From Leptospira sp. WS4.C2 (GTDB taxonomy: Bacteria; Spirochaetota; Leptospiria; Leptospirales; Leptospiraceae): a stretch of DNA of 64,000 nucleotides. Position numbers and translations under genes: made by a program. Shown one piece after another: positions 9,664-18,480 of the stretch (its first letter is position 1; each line of letters opens with the position of its first letter). The notes beneath the pieces are model-generated. The model was not told where the DNA came from, ran no database searches, and was given only the letters and a program-made list of their open reading frames with translations. The stretch lies in NCBI RefSeq assembly GCF_040833985.1, contig NZ_CP162140.1:62001-126000 (forward strand). Direction: 5' to 3'.

Positions 9664-10524
9664 TTAACGTTTTTTAGCCTTTTTCTTTGCTTTTGGTTTC
9701 GCTATCGGTTTTGCCACAGCTTTTGATTTTTTTGCAGGTTTGGCTTTTTTAACAGCTGACTTCTTCTTTACAGCTAATTGTTTTTGGTTCTTTTTATAAA
9801 CCGATGGTTCATACTTCGAAAAATCCACTTCAATCTTTTTAGGGACTGCAAATTCAGGATTTGCTTTGGGAGGTGCGATGATACCAATACTATCTTTCGG
9901 AGTACCCAAAAATTCTCTGAGTGTGCGGATGTTTTCATTCCTACGTACTAAGTTATAATTTCCAGGGATATCAAACCATAAGTCACGACCTTGGCCAAAC
10001 TCCGTACTTTCTTGCGGGGGAAAAGAAAAGTCTTCAATCGCAGAGAGAGGTTGGAAGAGGGGAAAAGATAAAGCATTTTTATAATTTGTTTTAACCCAAT
10101 CGGATTCAAATCCCCAATAGGATTGTCTTGTATTGGTAAACCTGTCAGAACCATGGAAGGGAGTTCCGAGAGTGATGAGGCGTTTGACTTTTCGTCTGGC
10201 TTCATCTGGTAAAATCAATACGAGAAGCCCACCGGTGTTATGAGCAATCAAAGTCACTTCGTTAGGTGCCGTAAGAATTTGGCTGGCAAGGTATTGGACG
10301 GCCTCTTCCAAAGACAAAGGGTCACGGAGAGTGGAAAGGATTCCTACTTTGAATCCCAAGTTGTCCAAGTTGGATTTGAGTCTAGAATAGTAGGAACGTC
10401 CGGCGAGAAACCCAGGAACGATCAATATGTTTTTATCCTTATTATTCTCCACAAACAAATGGCTGGGAAGATAAAACGACAATAACGCCCAAAAACGTTC
10501 CAGATATTCTATGAATCGAAACAT
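9664..10524 (-). CDS. Alpha/beta-hydrolase-fold protein lacking the nucleophile, with Lys/Ala-rich tail
   Basis: A 286-residue protein whose first 220 residues follow the lipase/PGAP1-like alpha/beta-hydrolase fold: ILIVPGF strand, the nucleophile-elbow region TLIAHNTGG (residues 92-99), and the typical ITLGTPFHGS. In active relatives the elbow reads GHSxGG. Here the Ser position is Asn96, so normal esterase chemistry looks impossible. The last 50 residues are almost only Lys, Ala and Pro (KKSAVKKAKPAKK and so on), a histone-H1-like tail that probably binds a polyanion such as DNA or polyphosphate. No signal peptide is clear. It sits alone, convergent with the copper-storage gene and divergent from the next. 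Confidence 0.7.
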   Translation of the reverse strand: MFRFIEYLERFWALLSFYLPSHLFVENNKDKNILIVPGFLAGRSYYSRLKSNLDNLGFKVGILSTLRDPLSLEEAVQYLASQILTAPNEVTLIAHNTGGLLVLILPDEARRKVKRLITLGTPFHGSDRFTNTRQSYWGFESDWVKTNYKNALSFPLFQPLSAIEDFSFPPQESTEFGQGRDLWFDIPGNYNLVRRNENIRTLREFLGTPKDSIGIIAPPKANPEFAVPKKIEVDFSKYEPSVYKKNQKQLAVKKKSAVKKAKPAKKSKAVAKPIAKPKAKKKAKKR

Positions 10525-10595
10525 GAATTAAATGATTCTGTCAGACTCAATTCTTGTCTATGAAAATCAATTCCAGCGCCAGAAGAATTCCTGAA

Positions 10596-10623
10596 TTGAC
10601 CGATAACCGTACTTACATAGGAT
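10596..10623 (+). promoter_or_regulatory. Candidate promoter for the exported protein-UDP-glucose pyrophosphorylase run
   Basis: TTGACC (10596-10601) and TAGGAT (10618-10623), separated by 16 bp, resemble a sigma-70 promoter just upstream of the gene at 10640. Assigned by eye only. Confidence 0.35.
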
Positions 10624-10639
10624 TGCCTTTTAGAATCGT

Positions 10640-11005
10640 ATGCGTCATAGTTTCTTTCTTATATTCCTTTTAGGGTTTTTTCCTACGGTCCTTTGGTCCG
10701 ATCCGGGAAATTATGAAGAAGCAGCGAAGCTTTTGCCCCAAATTTGGGAAACCAAGTACCCCCTTCCTTATGGAAAACTCACAAAAAAGGATCCTTTGAA
10801 ACAAGGGATCCGGCAAGTGGCTCGTAAGAAAGGAAAGTATTGGATGTACAATTTCGAAGTTTTTATGCCAAAATACGAAAGGAAAGAAACCGTTGCAGTT
10901 CCGAAGGAAGACGGCAGAAATATTCTCGTATTTTTTTTATGGAATCCGGGGATAACAGAAGAACCCCACCGGATCGAACTCGGGGAACCGCATGAAGGGA
11001 AATGA
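10640..11005 (+). CDS. Small exported protein of unknown function
   Basis: A 121-residue protein I do not recognise. Residues 1-20 (MRHSFFLIFLLGFF...VLWSD) form a standard signal peptide with cleavage probably after the Ser, so the mature protein is likely periplasmic. The rest is polar and rich in Lys, Pro and aromatic residues with no cysteine; VARKKGKYWMYNFEVF is the only striking stretch. The stop is followed after one base by the likely start of the UDP-glucose pyrophosphorylase gene, so the two are cotranscribed. No link between the functions can be seen. Confidence 0.7.
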   Translation: MRHSFFLIFLLGFFPTVLWSDPGNYEEAAKLLPQIWETKYPLPYGKLTKKDPLKQGIRQVARKKGKYWMYNFEVFMPKYERKETVAVPKEDGRNILVFFLWNPGITEEPHRIELGEPHEGK

Positions 11006-11006
11006 T

Positions 11007-12419
11007 ATGGAGAAACAAAAATCGGATCAACTGATCACAGAAACGATGAAAGCTGCAGGCCTTTCGAATGCTTTCATTGCCGATTTTATTACCAAAGTGG
11101 ATGCTGTTAGGAACGGCGAAACAGGGATGGTCAATTGGGAAGAAGTGGGTGATTTAGACCCAGAAACCGATGAAATTTCCCTAGAAACCATCCATTCTTC
11201 TTATCCTACGGATCTCAGTCTTCTTTCCAAATTGGTGGTAATCAAGTTGAATGGGGGTCTTGGAACCAGTATGGGCCTCGACAAAGCAAAGTCACTCATT
11301 CCCATCAAAGGTTCCATGTCCTTCCTTGCTGTGATGGCAAAACAAATTGAATTCATTCGTTCCGAATATGGAATTGATGTTCCTCTACTTTTTATGGATT
11401 CTTATAATACACAAAAAGAATCACAAATAGAATTAGAGAAAAATGGATTCAAACAAACTTTGCGAACTAGTTTTTTACAAAACAAGGTTCCTCGTTTGGA
11501 TGCAGAAACTTTTGCCCCCATCCAAAACAAAAATGAAAAAGAAAATTGGTGCCCACCGGGTCATGGTGATATTTATTTTACTATGGTGCAAGAGGGGATT
11601 TTGGATGAATTACTCTCTAAAGGTTTTGAAATCGCCTTTCTCTCTAATGGAGACAATTTAGGCGCCACGGTCGATCCACATATTGTAAGTTACTTATTAA
11701 AAGAAAACATTCATTTTGCAATGGAGATGACTCCAAAAACTCTAGCCGATAAAAAAGGCGGGGCCATCTACAGAAAAATGGTAGGTGGAAAATTCATTAA
11801 GTATGAGTTATTAGAAACCGCCCAAGTTCCCAAAGAACATGAAAATGAATTTAGTGGTCTTGGAAAATTTAGAACCTTCTCTACAAACAACCTTTGGATC
11901 AATCTACGTGCTTTAAAAGAAAGATTCAACCAAGGGAATTTTTCTTTATCTCTCATTGTCAATCCCAAACAAGTGGATGGTAAATCGGTAATCCAATTGG
12001 AAACCGCTATGGGAAGTGCAGTAGGAAATTTTTCCAAATTCAAAGGAATCATTATTCCCAGAGATCGATTTGCACCGGTAAAAAAAACGGAAGACTATTT
12101 GGTAAGAAGATCCGATGTTTATGTTTTGAATAACGATTTTTCACTGACTATGGCTAGAGAAAGAAAATCTGCTGGCCTCGGTGAGATTTTAGTTCAACTT
12201 GATGAAAAACATTTCAAAAAAATACATCAATTTGACAGGTTATTTCAACAGTACCCATCTCTTGTTTATTGTGAAGAGTTGGTTGTCGTTGGTGAAGTCC
12301 TATTTGATCTTCCCATCACTATTAAAGGAAAAGTAAAATTTCAAAATCTATCGGATGGATTAAAAAAAATCTCTTCCTTGAGTCGTAAAGAATTTGAAAA
12401 TGAAACCGTTTCTTTATGA
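11007..12419 (+). CDS. UTP-glucose-1-phosphate uridylyltransferase (eukaryotic/UGP2 type)
   Basis: Makes UDP-glucose from UTP and glucose 1-phosphate, a precursor for glycan and lipopolysaccharide sugars; cytoplasmic. The family is the larger eukaryote-like type (about 470 residues), not bacterial GalU. It has the nucleotide-binding loop LNGGLGTSMG followed by KSLIPIK, the metal/sugar site FLSNGDNLGATVD, and a C-terminal beta-helix-like tail. I prefer the ATG at 11007, which has AAGGGA about 7 bp upstream and falls one base after the previous stop. The ATG at 10992 would add five residues and overlap the upstream gene by 14 bp. The downstream lipoprotein gene overlaps its stop. Confidence 0.92.
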   Translation: MEKQKSDQLITETMKAAGLSNAFIADFITKVDAVRNGETGMVNWEEVGDLDPETDEISLETIHSSYPTDLSLLSKLVVIKLNGGLGTSMGLDKAKSLIPIKGSMSFLAVMAKQIEFIRSEYGIDVPLLFMDSYNTQKESQIELEKNGFKQTLRTSFLQNKVPRLDAETFAPIQNKNEKENWCPPGHGDIYFTMVQEGILDELLSKGFEIAFLSNGDNLGATVDPHIVSYLLKENIHFAMEMTPKTLADKKGGAIYRKMVGGKFIKYELLETAQVPKEHENEFSGLGKFRTFSTNNLWINLRALKERFNQGNFSLSLIVNPKQVDGKSVIQLETAMGSAVGNFSKFKGIIIPRDRFAPVKKTEDYLVRRSDVYVLNNDFSLTMARERKSAGLGEILVQLDEKHFKKIHQFDRLFQQYPSLVYCEELVVVGEVLFDLPITIKGKVKFQNLSDGLKKISSLSRKEFENETVSL

Positions 12420-12673
12420 AATTAGTCTTCCTTTTTTGTTCTTTAATTGTATTTGTTCATTGCGGTTCCCCTTTTTCGTTTCGGTCTGCCTGCTACGAAC
12501 GTAATAAATGTTCGACGATTGAAGGTGAATGTTTTTTGCGAAATGATGCGTTTTATAAATTAGCAACAAGTAGTCCAGACTATAGTGCTGTTGATCTAAC
12601 GGCTCTTGTGGGAAGTTGTATCGGCTTAGAAAAAACTTGTCGCAAAAACTGCGAAAGTGGGACTATTTTTTAG
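12416..12673 (+). CDS. Small Cys-rich putative lipoprotein
   Basis: An 85-residue protein that overlaps the pyrophosphorylase stop by 4 bp (ATGA), which argues that it is a real, coupled gene. The N-terminus MKLVFLFCSLIVFVHCGS is a short lipoprotein signal with the lipobox Cys at residue 16. The mature part has six more cysteines (AC, KC, EC, SC, TC, NC), suggesting disulfides in the periplasm or on the surface. I know no family for it. Confidence 0.65.
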   Translation: MKLVFLFCSLIVFVHCGSPFSFRSACYERNKCSTIEGECFLRNDAFYKLATSSPDYSAVDLTALVGSCIGLEKTCRKNCESGTIF

Positions 12674-12756
12674 TTTTAACCGAAACAGAATCGATTTGAA
12701 TGGTAGCGGCCCGAAAATCGTAAACAACCGCTTCTTGATTAATCTTATGTGTATGT

Positions 12757-15168
12757 TTATTCTCTTATAAAGGAAAGTTGGCTTTTTTCTGGAACAAGGG
12801 TTTGGTCTTCAAATTCGCCAGACAGAGACTCATAGTTAGGTGATAGTTTGATTTTCCATTTTCCTTTTTCTTCTAATAAGTCAGAATCTACTATATTTTT
12901 GCCTCGAAAGATTTGATTTTCATTCCACTTCATGATGATGTTACCCTCAACATCTTCTGCTTCAATAGTCAATCGTATTGGTTTCACTTTATTTTTCCCA
13001 TCCCAGTACATTGCTGTCCAGGGGCCAATAAACTTTTGTATGGCGGATTCACCAAATGTTTTTACTTTTTTTACATCAACGACTGTATCAGAAATGACTG
13101 ATGTGACAGGTTTTGAAAATAGGCTTTCTCCGATTCCTTTGGATACTGATTGAATAGCAAAGAAGTAAAATTGGTTTTTTGTTAGGTTCTGTAATCTAAA
13201 ATTTGTTTCGAGAGTTTCTTTGACGAGACTCCATTCGGGATCATTTTTTTTTCGCATATAAATTTTGTATGATGTAACTTTGGGAATTGAATTCCAGGTA
13301 AATAAAAATTCTCCCGTTTTTCTATTTTCTGAAACATCCAGTTCGGGAGGTTTTAGTCCCATTGCCCTTCCTGCAACCAGAGATGGGAATCCAATGTCTG
13401 GCTCTGACGGAAGGCTAAATAATTCTCCTTCAAATTCAGAAGCAACAGCATAAAAAGATTCCTTTTCATACGAGTCGTTGTCTTTGAATTGGAGCTCAGT
13501 AGTTATTCCAATTTCTTTCCATTGTCCATTTGTCTTTCGGAATATATGATAGGCGACAGCACTGGGAGAACCTTCCCATTGCAAAATAGTGGTACCTGCA
13601 TACAGTCCCTTTGATGCGGTTAAGTTTTTGGGGCGAGGTTTTAAAATTTCAGAAGGATCTAAATGAGCGGAAACATAATTACTGGATTCACCGATCAATT
13701 GGTTTCTCTCTGGAATTACTTGGTAAATTTCACTATCTCCGTTGCGACTTGCCTTTAAATCGATATAGGAGGTTTTTTCGGTTTTACCCAAAAATCGGTA
13801 AATCCTTGCAGTTGGATTCCACTTGTAAACCGCATAGGTTGTGGATATCGGTTGCGGATCCCATTCGAGCTGAATCCGATCATTGGTAGAAGCCACTGAT
13901 GCACGAAGGTTTGTCACTGGTAAAATTCCAGCCGGTTTTGTTGGGTCAACCGCATAACCATCGTTTGAATCTCTGGATGGTTTGGAGAGGAAATTCTCAT
14001 CTAAACTTGCCACTCGGTAATTGTAGGCAGTGTTTTTTTGGATTCCGAAATCTTCAAAGAAGGCTTGTTTGGAAAGGCCCACCATCTGGTATTTGGTATC
14101 GATTTTACGTTTCCTGTAAACCTCGTAACCTATGGCCCGTTTTTCTCTAGACCAACTGATCCGAATCCGATCGGAGAAATCACCTCGAGAAGCAAAAATT
14201 TCTTTCGGCGGGAATATATTATGTTCGCCGTATTCCAAAGACTCTAAGGCATCGTGTAGCTTATTCTGTGTTAGAAGTTCGTTTTCAGTTTCCGAATCAG
14301 CGACATAAACTGACTTAGTATATTTAGGAAAAGTTTCGTAAGAAATCCACAAATACCCTTGGTCCCCCCAAGTGGTTCCCCAAGAATTCCAAACTTTGAA
14401 TGCTTTCTTTTTGTCGTTAAAACCTAAAATTACTAAGGACTGTGCCCCTAAAATTTCACCAGTCCCGATTTCAAAGATAATATCTGGTTTCGGATCTTTA
14501 AAATTTTCATAAACCAAATAACCTATTAAAACCGGTCTTTTTTCTGCCAAGGCTAGTTTAATGGAAGTTAGATCATGAGGTTCAATTCTATAAATTCTTT
14601 TTAATCGAGCTTTTCTACCCGATTCAACAATATTGGCTTTTGGTCTTGTTCGGAAACTAGAAGAAGACTCGTTCATCTGTTCCATTGAAACGGAACCTCT
14701 GCTTTCTGCGAGGATCAGGGCATCCAAAAGAGAAACTGCTTGGTCTTTTCCACTGTTTAATTGGTTGTATATAAAGTTAGGTGAATATAATATCTTTTGG
14801 CCATTGGCAGAAGAAGGCCCAACAGAAGATAGATTCCGAATCCCTTTTTTTTTCGCTTCTAAATAAGATATGAGTCCATATCCAACCGTATAACCAACAT
14901 TATCTTTATAGATCCCTTGGTCTGCTGGAAGTGGAAATTCGTTGCTTAGGTCGTAACTTCCTGGCAAGTCGGAACTTGACATTTCGGATTGGAAAGGAGG
15001 GATTGATTGGTAAAGTTCGAAGGGATCGGGAACGAGCCCCGGTTTTTTTGAAGACGATTTGGATTCGGTTTTTCCGGTGATGGGTTTAGGTTGGAACCCG
15101 AAAGTGATCAGGGAAACTGTGATAAAAATGGTTCCAATCGCAATTCGTTGTTTGGTGTTCCGTAACAT
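12757..15168 (-). CDS. Papain-fold (C1) pseudoprotease with fibronectin type III domains
   Basis: An 803-residue exported protein (signal-anchor-like helix about residues 8-25). Residues about 70-285 follow the C1/papain fold: DQG at 83-85, a LYSPNFIYNQ helix, and the C-terminal half ending KVWNSWGTTWGDQGYLWISY. The catalytic residues are gone. Aligned on QGxxGSCVGxA-type members, the Cys position is Asn90, and the His of the usual GGHA segment is Gln243 (GAQSLVILGF); only Asn261 remains. From about residue 320 onward come roughly four fibronectin-III-like repeats with the recurring W....AxxYxVYR pattern. The gene starts 1 bp after the TonB-like gene stops, so it belongs to the ExbB-TonB operon. 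It is likely a periplasmic or surface binding protein rather than a protease. Confidence 0.8.
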   Translation of the reverse strand: MLRNTKQRIAIGTIFITVSLITFGFQPKPITGKTESKSSSKKPGLVPDPFELYQSIPPFQSEMSSSDLPGSYDLSNEFPLPADQGIYKDNVGYTVGYGLISYLEAKKKGIRNLSSVGPSSANGQKILYSPNFIYNQLNSGKDQAVSLLDALILAESRGSVSMEQMNESSSSFRTRPKANIVESGRKARLKRIYRIEPHDLTSIKLALAEKRPVLIGYLVYENFKDPKPDIIFEIGTGEILGAQSLVILGFNDKKKAFKVWNSWGTTWGDQGYLWISYETFPKYTKSVYVADSETENELLTQNKLHDALESLEYGEHNIFPPKEIFASRGDFSDRIRISWSREKRAIGYEVYRKRKIDTKYQMVGLSKQAFFEDFGIQKNTAYNYRVASLDENFLSKPSRDSNDGYAVDPTKPAGILPVTNLRASVASTNDRIQLEWDPQPISTTYAVYKWNPTARIYRFLGKTEKTSYIDLKASRNGDSEIYQVIPERNQLIGESSNYVSAHLDPSEILKPRPKNLTASKGLYAGTTILQWEGSPSAVAYHIFRKTNGQWKEIGITTELQFKDNDSYEKESFYAVASEFEGELFSLPSEPDIGFPSLVAGRAMGLKPPELDVSENRKTGEFLFTWNSIPKVTSYKIYMRKKNDPEWSLVKETLETNFRLQNLTKNQFYFFAIQSVSKGIGESLFSKPVTSVISDTVVDVKKVKTFGESAIQKFIGPWTAMYWDGKNKVKPIRLTIEAEDVEGNIIMKWNENQIFRGKNIVDSDLLEEKGKWKIKLSPNYESLSGEFEDQTLVPEKSQLSFIRE

Positions 15169-15169
15169 T

Positions 15170-15811
15170 TCAGTCCTCTTCTAAATCAAAGCTGATTGGT
15201 AGTCTATGTGCCATACGAGTTGGTTTTCCTTTATCGTAACCTGGCGAAAACCGAGCTCTTTGGATGATCCGGATGGCTGCTTCATCAAACCCGTATCCGG
15301 CCCTCCCAGAAACAATTTTTACTCCTTGGAGCACACCTTGTTCATCCACTTGCACCATCACCACGACGGTTCTTTGACTGATGTTGGCCGCTTTTGCAGC
15401 TTCTGGGAAATAAGCTTTCAAATCAAAATCAATGATAGGAGTGGGAGGCCGATCTCCGTTAAAGGAAAACAAATAACCATCTTTGTCGGTTCCATTTCCA
15501 GAGAGTTGGTTGGGATTTAAATCTGAATTGTCAGGTTTTTCTTCCGCATCTTTGTTAGATCCTTCGACCCATTCTTGTTTTTCTACTGGAGCCGGACTTG
15601 ATGTTCCACCGATCAGTTCAGGAGGAATTTCTTCAAAAGATACATCCATATCTTCCATAGATGTTTCTTGGAAAGCCGCACTGCTGGGAAGAGTCAGTAT
15701 AAAATAAATCAGATAACAAAGTATATGCAAACTCACTGATGCAAAAAGACTGGCTCGGAAAAGTCCGAACCGTCTCAGTTTGTATTGCAGATACAAGGTA
15801 AATGACTTCAT
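15170..15811 (-). CDS. TonB-like energy transducer
   Basis: A 213-residue TonB-family protein. It has a basic N-terminus, one transmembrane helix (about residues 22-42), a Glu/Pro/Asn-rich periplasmic linker, and a C-terminal TonB domain of about 90 residues (YFPEAAKAANISQRTVVVMVQVD, GYGFDEAAIRIIQRARFSPG). TonB carries proton-motive energy from ExbB/ExbD to outer-membrane receptors; here no receptor gene is adjacent. It follows exbB by 12 bp and precedes the papain-fold gene by 1 bp. The usual ExbD partner is absent from the operon. Confidence 0.88.
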   Translation of the reverse strand: MKSFTLYLQYKLRRFGLFRASLFASVSLHILCYLIYFILTLPSSAAFQETSMEDMDVSFEEIPPELIGGTSSPAPVEKQEWVEGSNKDAEEKPDNSDLNPNQLSGNGTDKDGYLFSFNGDRPPTPIIDFDLKAYFPEAAKAANISQRTVVVMVQVDEQGVLQGVKIVSGRAGYGFDEAAIRIIQRARFSPGYDKGKPTRMAHRLPISFDLEED

Positions 15812-15823
15812 GGTTTGTAATTT

Positions 15824-16483
15824 CTAGTGATGAATATTCGGAGTAGAACTAGAAGACTGGTTGTGTTTTCCGCTAGTGATGAAACTTGCATGGATTTCTT
15901 TGGATAGGATTTCCAAGTGACCAATGATGAGTTTCATTTTACGAGTGAAGTAGTTGTTTGCCATCACCACTGGAATCGCAACCGCAAGTCCCGCAGCCGT
16001 CGCCAGTAGGGCAGTAGAAATACTACGCATCACCACTTCTGCTCCCGAGTTACCAAGTGTCCCTAGACCATAAAAAGCTTTGATGACTCCAAGTACTGTT
16101 CCTAGTAATCCGATGAAGGGAGTGTTATTTCCGAGAGTGTTGAGAATTGGAAGTCTTTCTTCCAAACTCAATCGTTCTTTCAGAATTTTCCCTTCCATCA
16201 GTTCCTCTAAGCCTTTGTGGTTTTCCTTCTCTCGTTCCAAAACAAAATGCATAAACCGAGTGTAGGAGTTTTCCATGGGATGGGTTTCCAATAGTTTTTC
16301 TGTACCTTTTAGGTCGCGATGGCGGACGAGGAGAGTGAGTGAATCCAGAAGCGACTCTGATTCTTTGTTAAAATTACGTTTATAAACAATCAACCTTTCA
16401 ATAAATACGGCAATCGCGAGAATACTTGCGAATAACATAACGAGGAATATGATTTTTTCCCCAAGGTCTACGAAATCTTGCAT
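15824..16483 (-). CDS. exbB: MotA/TolQ/ExbB proton-channel family protein
   Basis: A 219-residue inner-membrane protein with three predicted membrane helices (about residues 10-30, 120-145 and 155-178) and the MotA/ExbB signature (TLGNNTPFIGLLGTVLGVI, ISTALLATAAGLAVAIPVV). With ExbD it normally forms a proton-driven motor that energises TonB. The start has AGAAGG about 6 bp upstream. It heads a three-gene minus-strand operon with the TonB-like and papain-fold genes. The final residues are Ser/His-rich. ExbB rather than TolQ is chosen because of the neighbouring TonB. Confidence 0.9.
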   Translation of the reverse strand: MQDFVDLGEKIIFLVMLFASILAIAVFIERLIVYKRNFNKESESLLDSLTLLVRHRDLKGTEKLLETHPMENSYTRFMHFVLEREKENHKGLEELMEGKILKERLSLEERLPILNTLGNNTPFIGLLGTVLGVIKAFYGLGTLGNSGAEVVMRSISTALLATAAGLAVAIPVVMANNYFTRKMKLIIGHLEILSKEIHASFITSGKHNQSSSSTPNIHH

Positions 16484-16605
16484 TTGGAACCTTCTAACGG
16501 ACAGAATTCTTTACCTTGGACTGCAATCAAAGAGAAAAATTACGGAAAAAGAACTTCGGTTGATTCCAAGCCGACCCCAAAGAAAGAATGATTCCAAGGA
16601 TTGGT

Positions 16606-18468
16606 ATGAAGGCAAAAAACATTCTTCCCAGTTTTTTGGGGCTCATTTTCATCATTTTAGGCGTTTCGTTGGTAGTGTTCTATGCTACAAAGTCATGGGA
16701 GGTTTTCCTGAACCTCTGTCCCAACAAAGACTTTTTGTCTTGGGATGAAAATATTCGACTGAACCAGGTATTAGATCAGTATGTCGACTTTCGAAATGGG
16801 AATTGGTTTCGCGGGATTTTGCCTTTTGTGGAAAGTCCTACTTGGCCACCCCTCCGATCCTTTCTAACCTTTGTTACGCTTTATTTACCAATAGACGCCT
16901 ATGAAACCTATCGTGATTCTTTTTTAGGACTTTTGTTTTTGATTTTGGTTTATCCGGCACTGGTTTACATATCGTATCGCATAACAACGTCTCTACTTTG
17001 GTCAGGAATCATTTCAAGCCTTGTATTTATTCTTACCATCCAAACAGGAGAGGTCCCAGCATATTCCCTTTCTTCGATGTTAGAAACGCAGTCTATGTTT
17101 TTTCTCTTATTTTCCATTTACGCCATCTATCGGTTGTATGATGTGGATAACAGAGAATCGGAAATTGATTCCGGGACCAAGTGGCTTGTTTTCTTCTCAT
17201 TGTTTGGGTTTTATTTTACTAAGTATCCATATGGGATTTTATTCTTTATGGCATGTTTTGCCTATGAACTCTTACGATCCACATCCACATACAAAGATGC
17301 TTTACTCCATCTATTAAAAAATTATGCCAAAGGCATTCGGTTAATGTATTTGATCTTTGTGGTGGTTATGGTTTTTTCTTTGCCCGTACTTCGAGTGGTT
17401 ACAAAAATCAATTTAAACCAAAAGGGATTCAAACAATTTATGTTTGGGATCACCTTTGTTTTGTTTGTTGATCTTTCTGTTTATTTTTTCCGCAAACGGG
17501 ATGTGATCCAAAAAATATTTCCAAAAACGGCCGTGGTTCTTTGGGTTTATGCCATTTTTCCTGCCTTTTTATGGTTATTTATGAACCCAGACCGCGTGAA
17601 TGCTCTTATCGATGCGCAGATGATCGTGAATGCATACACTCGAAGCTTTTTCTTAACACTTTGGACAGAACCAGGACTTGATCCTTCCACACCTGGTGTC
17701 TTCGACTTTATCTGGGGATTTCGCACTCTCATTCTCTTTTCTGTTTTGTCTTTGTTGTATTTTCTCCTTCGATCGGGGACAAAATTCCAAACAAAATTAA
17801 AAGATCCCCTCCTTGCAGGCACTCTCATTCTATTTTTAGAACTTCTCATTTTGGAACTCACTACTGGGAACAAACAACCAAGGCATGTTTTACAATTCAT
17901 CCCTGCCATTGGGCTTGTTGGGTATCTTTGGATTTTGCGATTGTACGAACTCGCCGATACAAAAATAGAAAGATTGGCTTCAGTTTCTGTATTTTTGCTT
18001 ACCTCCCTTTTTGTATTTTCCAATTCTGTTTATTCCCAAGGCATTTTGTCTGGCGAGTTTTTTGAAAAGAAAATGTTTTGTTATCGGGGAATGAATGCGA
18101 GTGATTTCCAACCGGCAAGAGAGATCGCCGAACAGATATCATCTGACAAAAAATATGTTCTCATCAATGCATTTCATTTTGAAGAGAAATATGGATCGAA
18201 AGGTCGTGTGCTTGCTTCCGATTTCGATCTTGCTATGAAACTAAAGACCTATAAACAGGGGATGGTAAGAAACGATCACAAGTATCGATGGAAAGAATGG
18301 ACAGATTTTGATTCTGTTCTTTTATTAAGTGATGTTTGTCCTGATAGTTTTGTAGAAGAAAAATTTGAAAACAGAACAAAAATCTTGAATAGTAAGTCAA
18401 CATTGCTGTCTACTTACAGAGAGAGCTCCGGTATTGCTTGTCTTCAAGAATATAAACTGCTCAAATAG
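16606..18468 (+). CDS. Polytopic membrane protein, GT-C glycosyltransferase-like
   Basis: A 620-residue protein with about ten to twelve membrane helices and a soluble C-terminal tail of about 120 residues. The first periplasmic loop carries WDENIRLN, an acidic pair placed as in GT-C/ArnT/PMT-type lipid-linked sugar transferases, so transfer of a sugar from a polyprenyl phosphate carrier is the best guess. The start at 16606 has AAGGA 5 bp upstream and is preferred over the ATG at 16588, which lacks one. The RND pump gene begins 12 bp downstream, possibly on the same transcript. The acceptor is unknown. Confidence 0.65.
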   Translation: MKAKNILPSFLGLIFIILGVSLVVFYATKSWEVFLNLCPNKDFLSWDENIRLNQVLDQYVDFRNGNWFRGILPFVESPTWPPLRSFLTFVTLYLPIDAYETYRDSFLGLLFLILVYPALVYISYRITTSLLWSGIISSLVFILTIQTGEVPAYSLSSMLETQSMFFLLFSIYAIYRLYDVDNRESEIDSGTKWLVFFSLFGFYFTKYPYGILFFMACFAYELLRSTSTYKDALLHLLKNYAKGIRLMYLIFVVVMVFSLPVLRVVTKINLNQKGFKQFMFGITFVLFVDLSVYFFRKRDVIQKIFPKTAVVLWVYAIFPAFLWLFMNPDRVNALIDAQMIVNAYTRSFFLTLWTEPGLDPSTPGVFDFIWGFRTLILFSVLSLLYFLLRSGTKFQTKLKDPLLAGTLILFLELLILELTTGNKQPRHVLQFIPAIGLVGYLWILRLYELADTKIERLASVSVFLLTSLFVFSNSVYSQGILSGEFFEKKMFCYRGMNASDFQPAREIAEQISSDKKYVLINAFHFEEKYGSKGRVLASDFDLAMKLKTYKQGMVRNDHKYRWKEWTDFDSVLLLSDVCPDSFVEEKFENRTKILNSKSTLLSTYRESSGIACLQEYKLLK

Positions 18469-18480
18469 AGAAAAAGATTT

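Noticed and set aside
12757..15168. Active cysteine protease annotation
   Set aside because: The fold is C1-like but the catalytic Cys and His positions are Asn and Gln, so activity is not supported.
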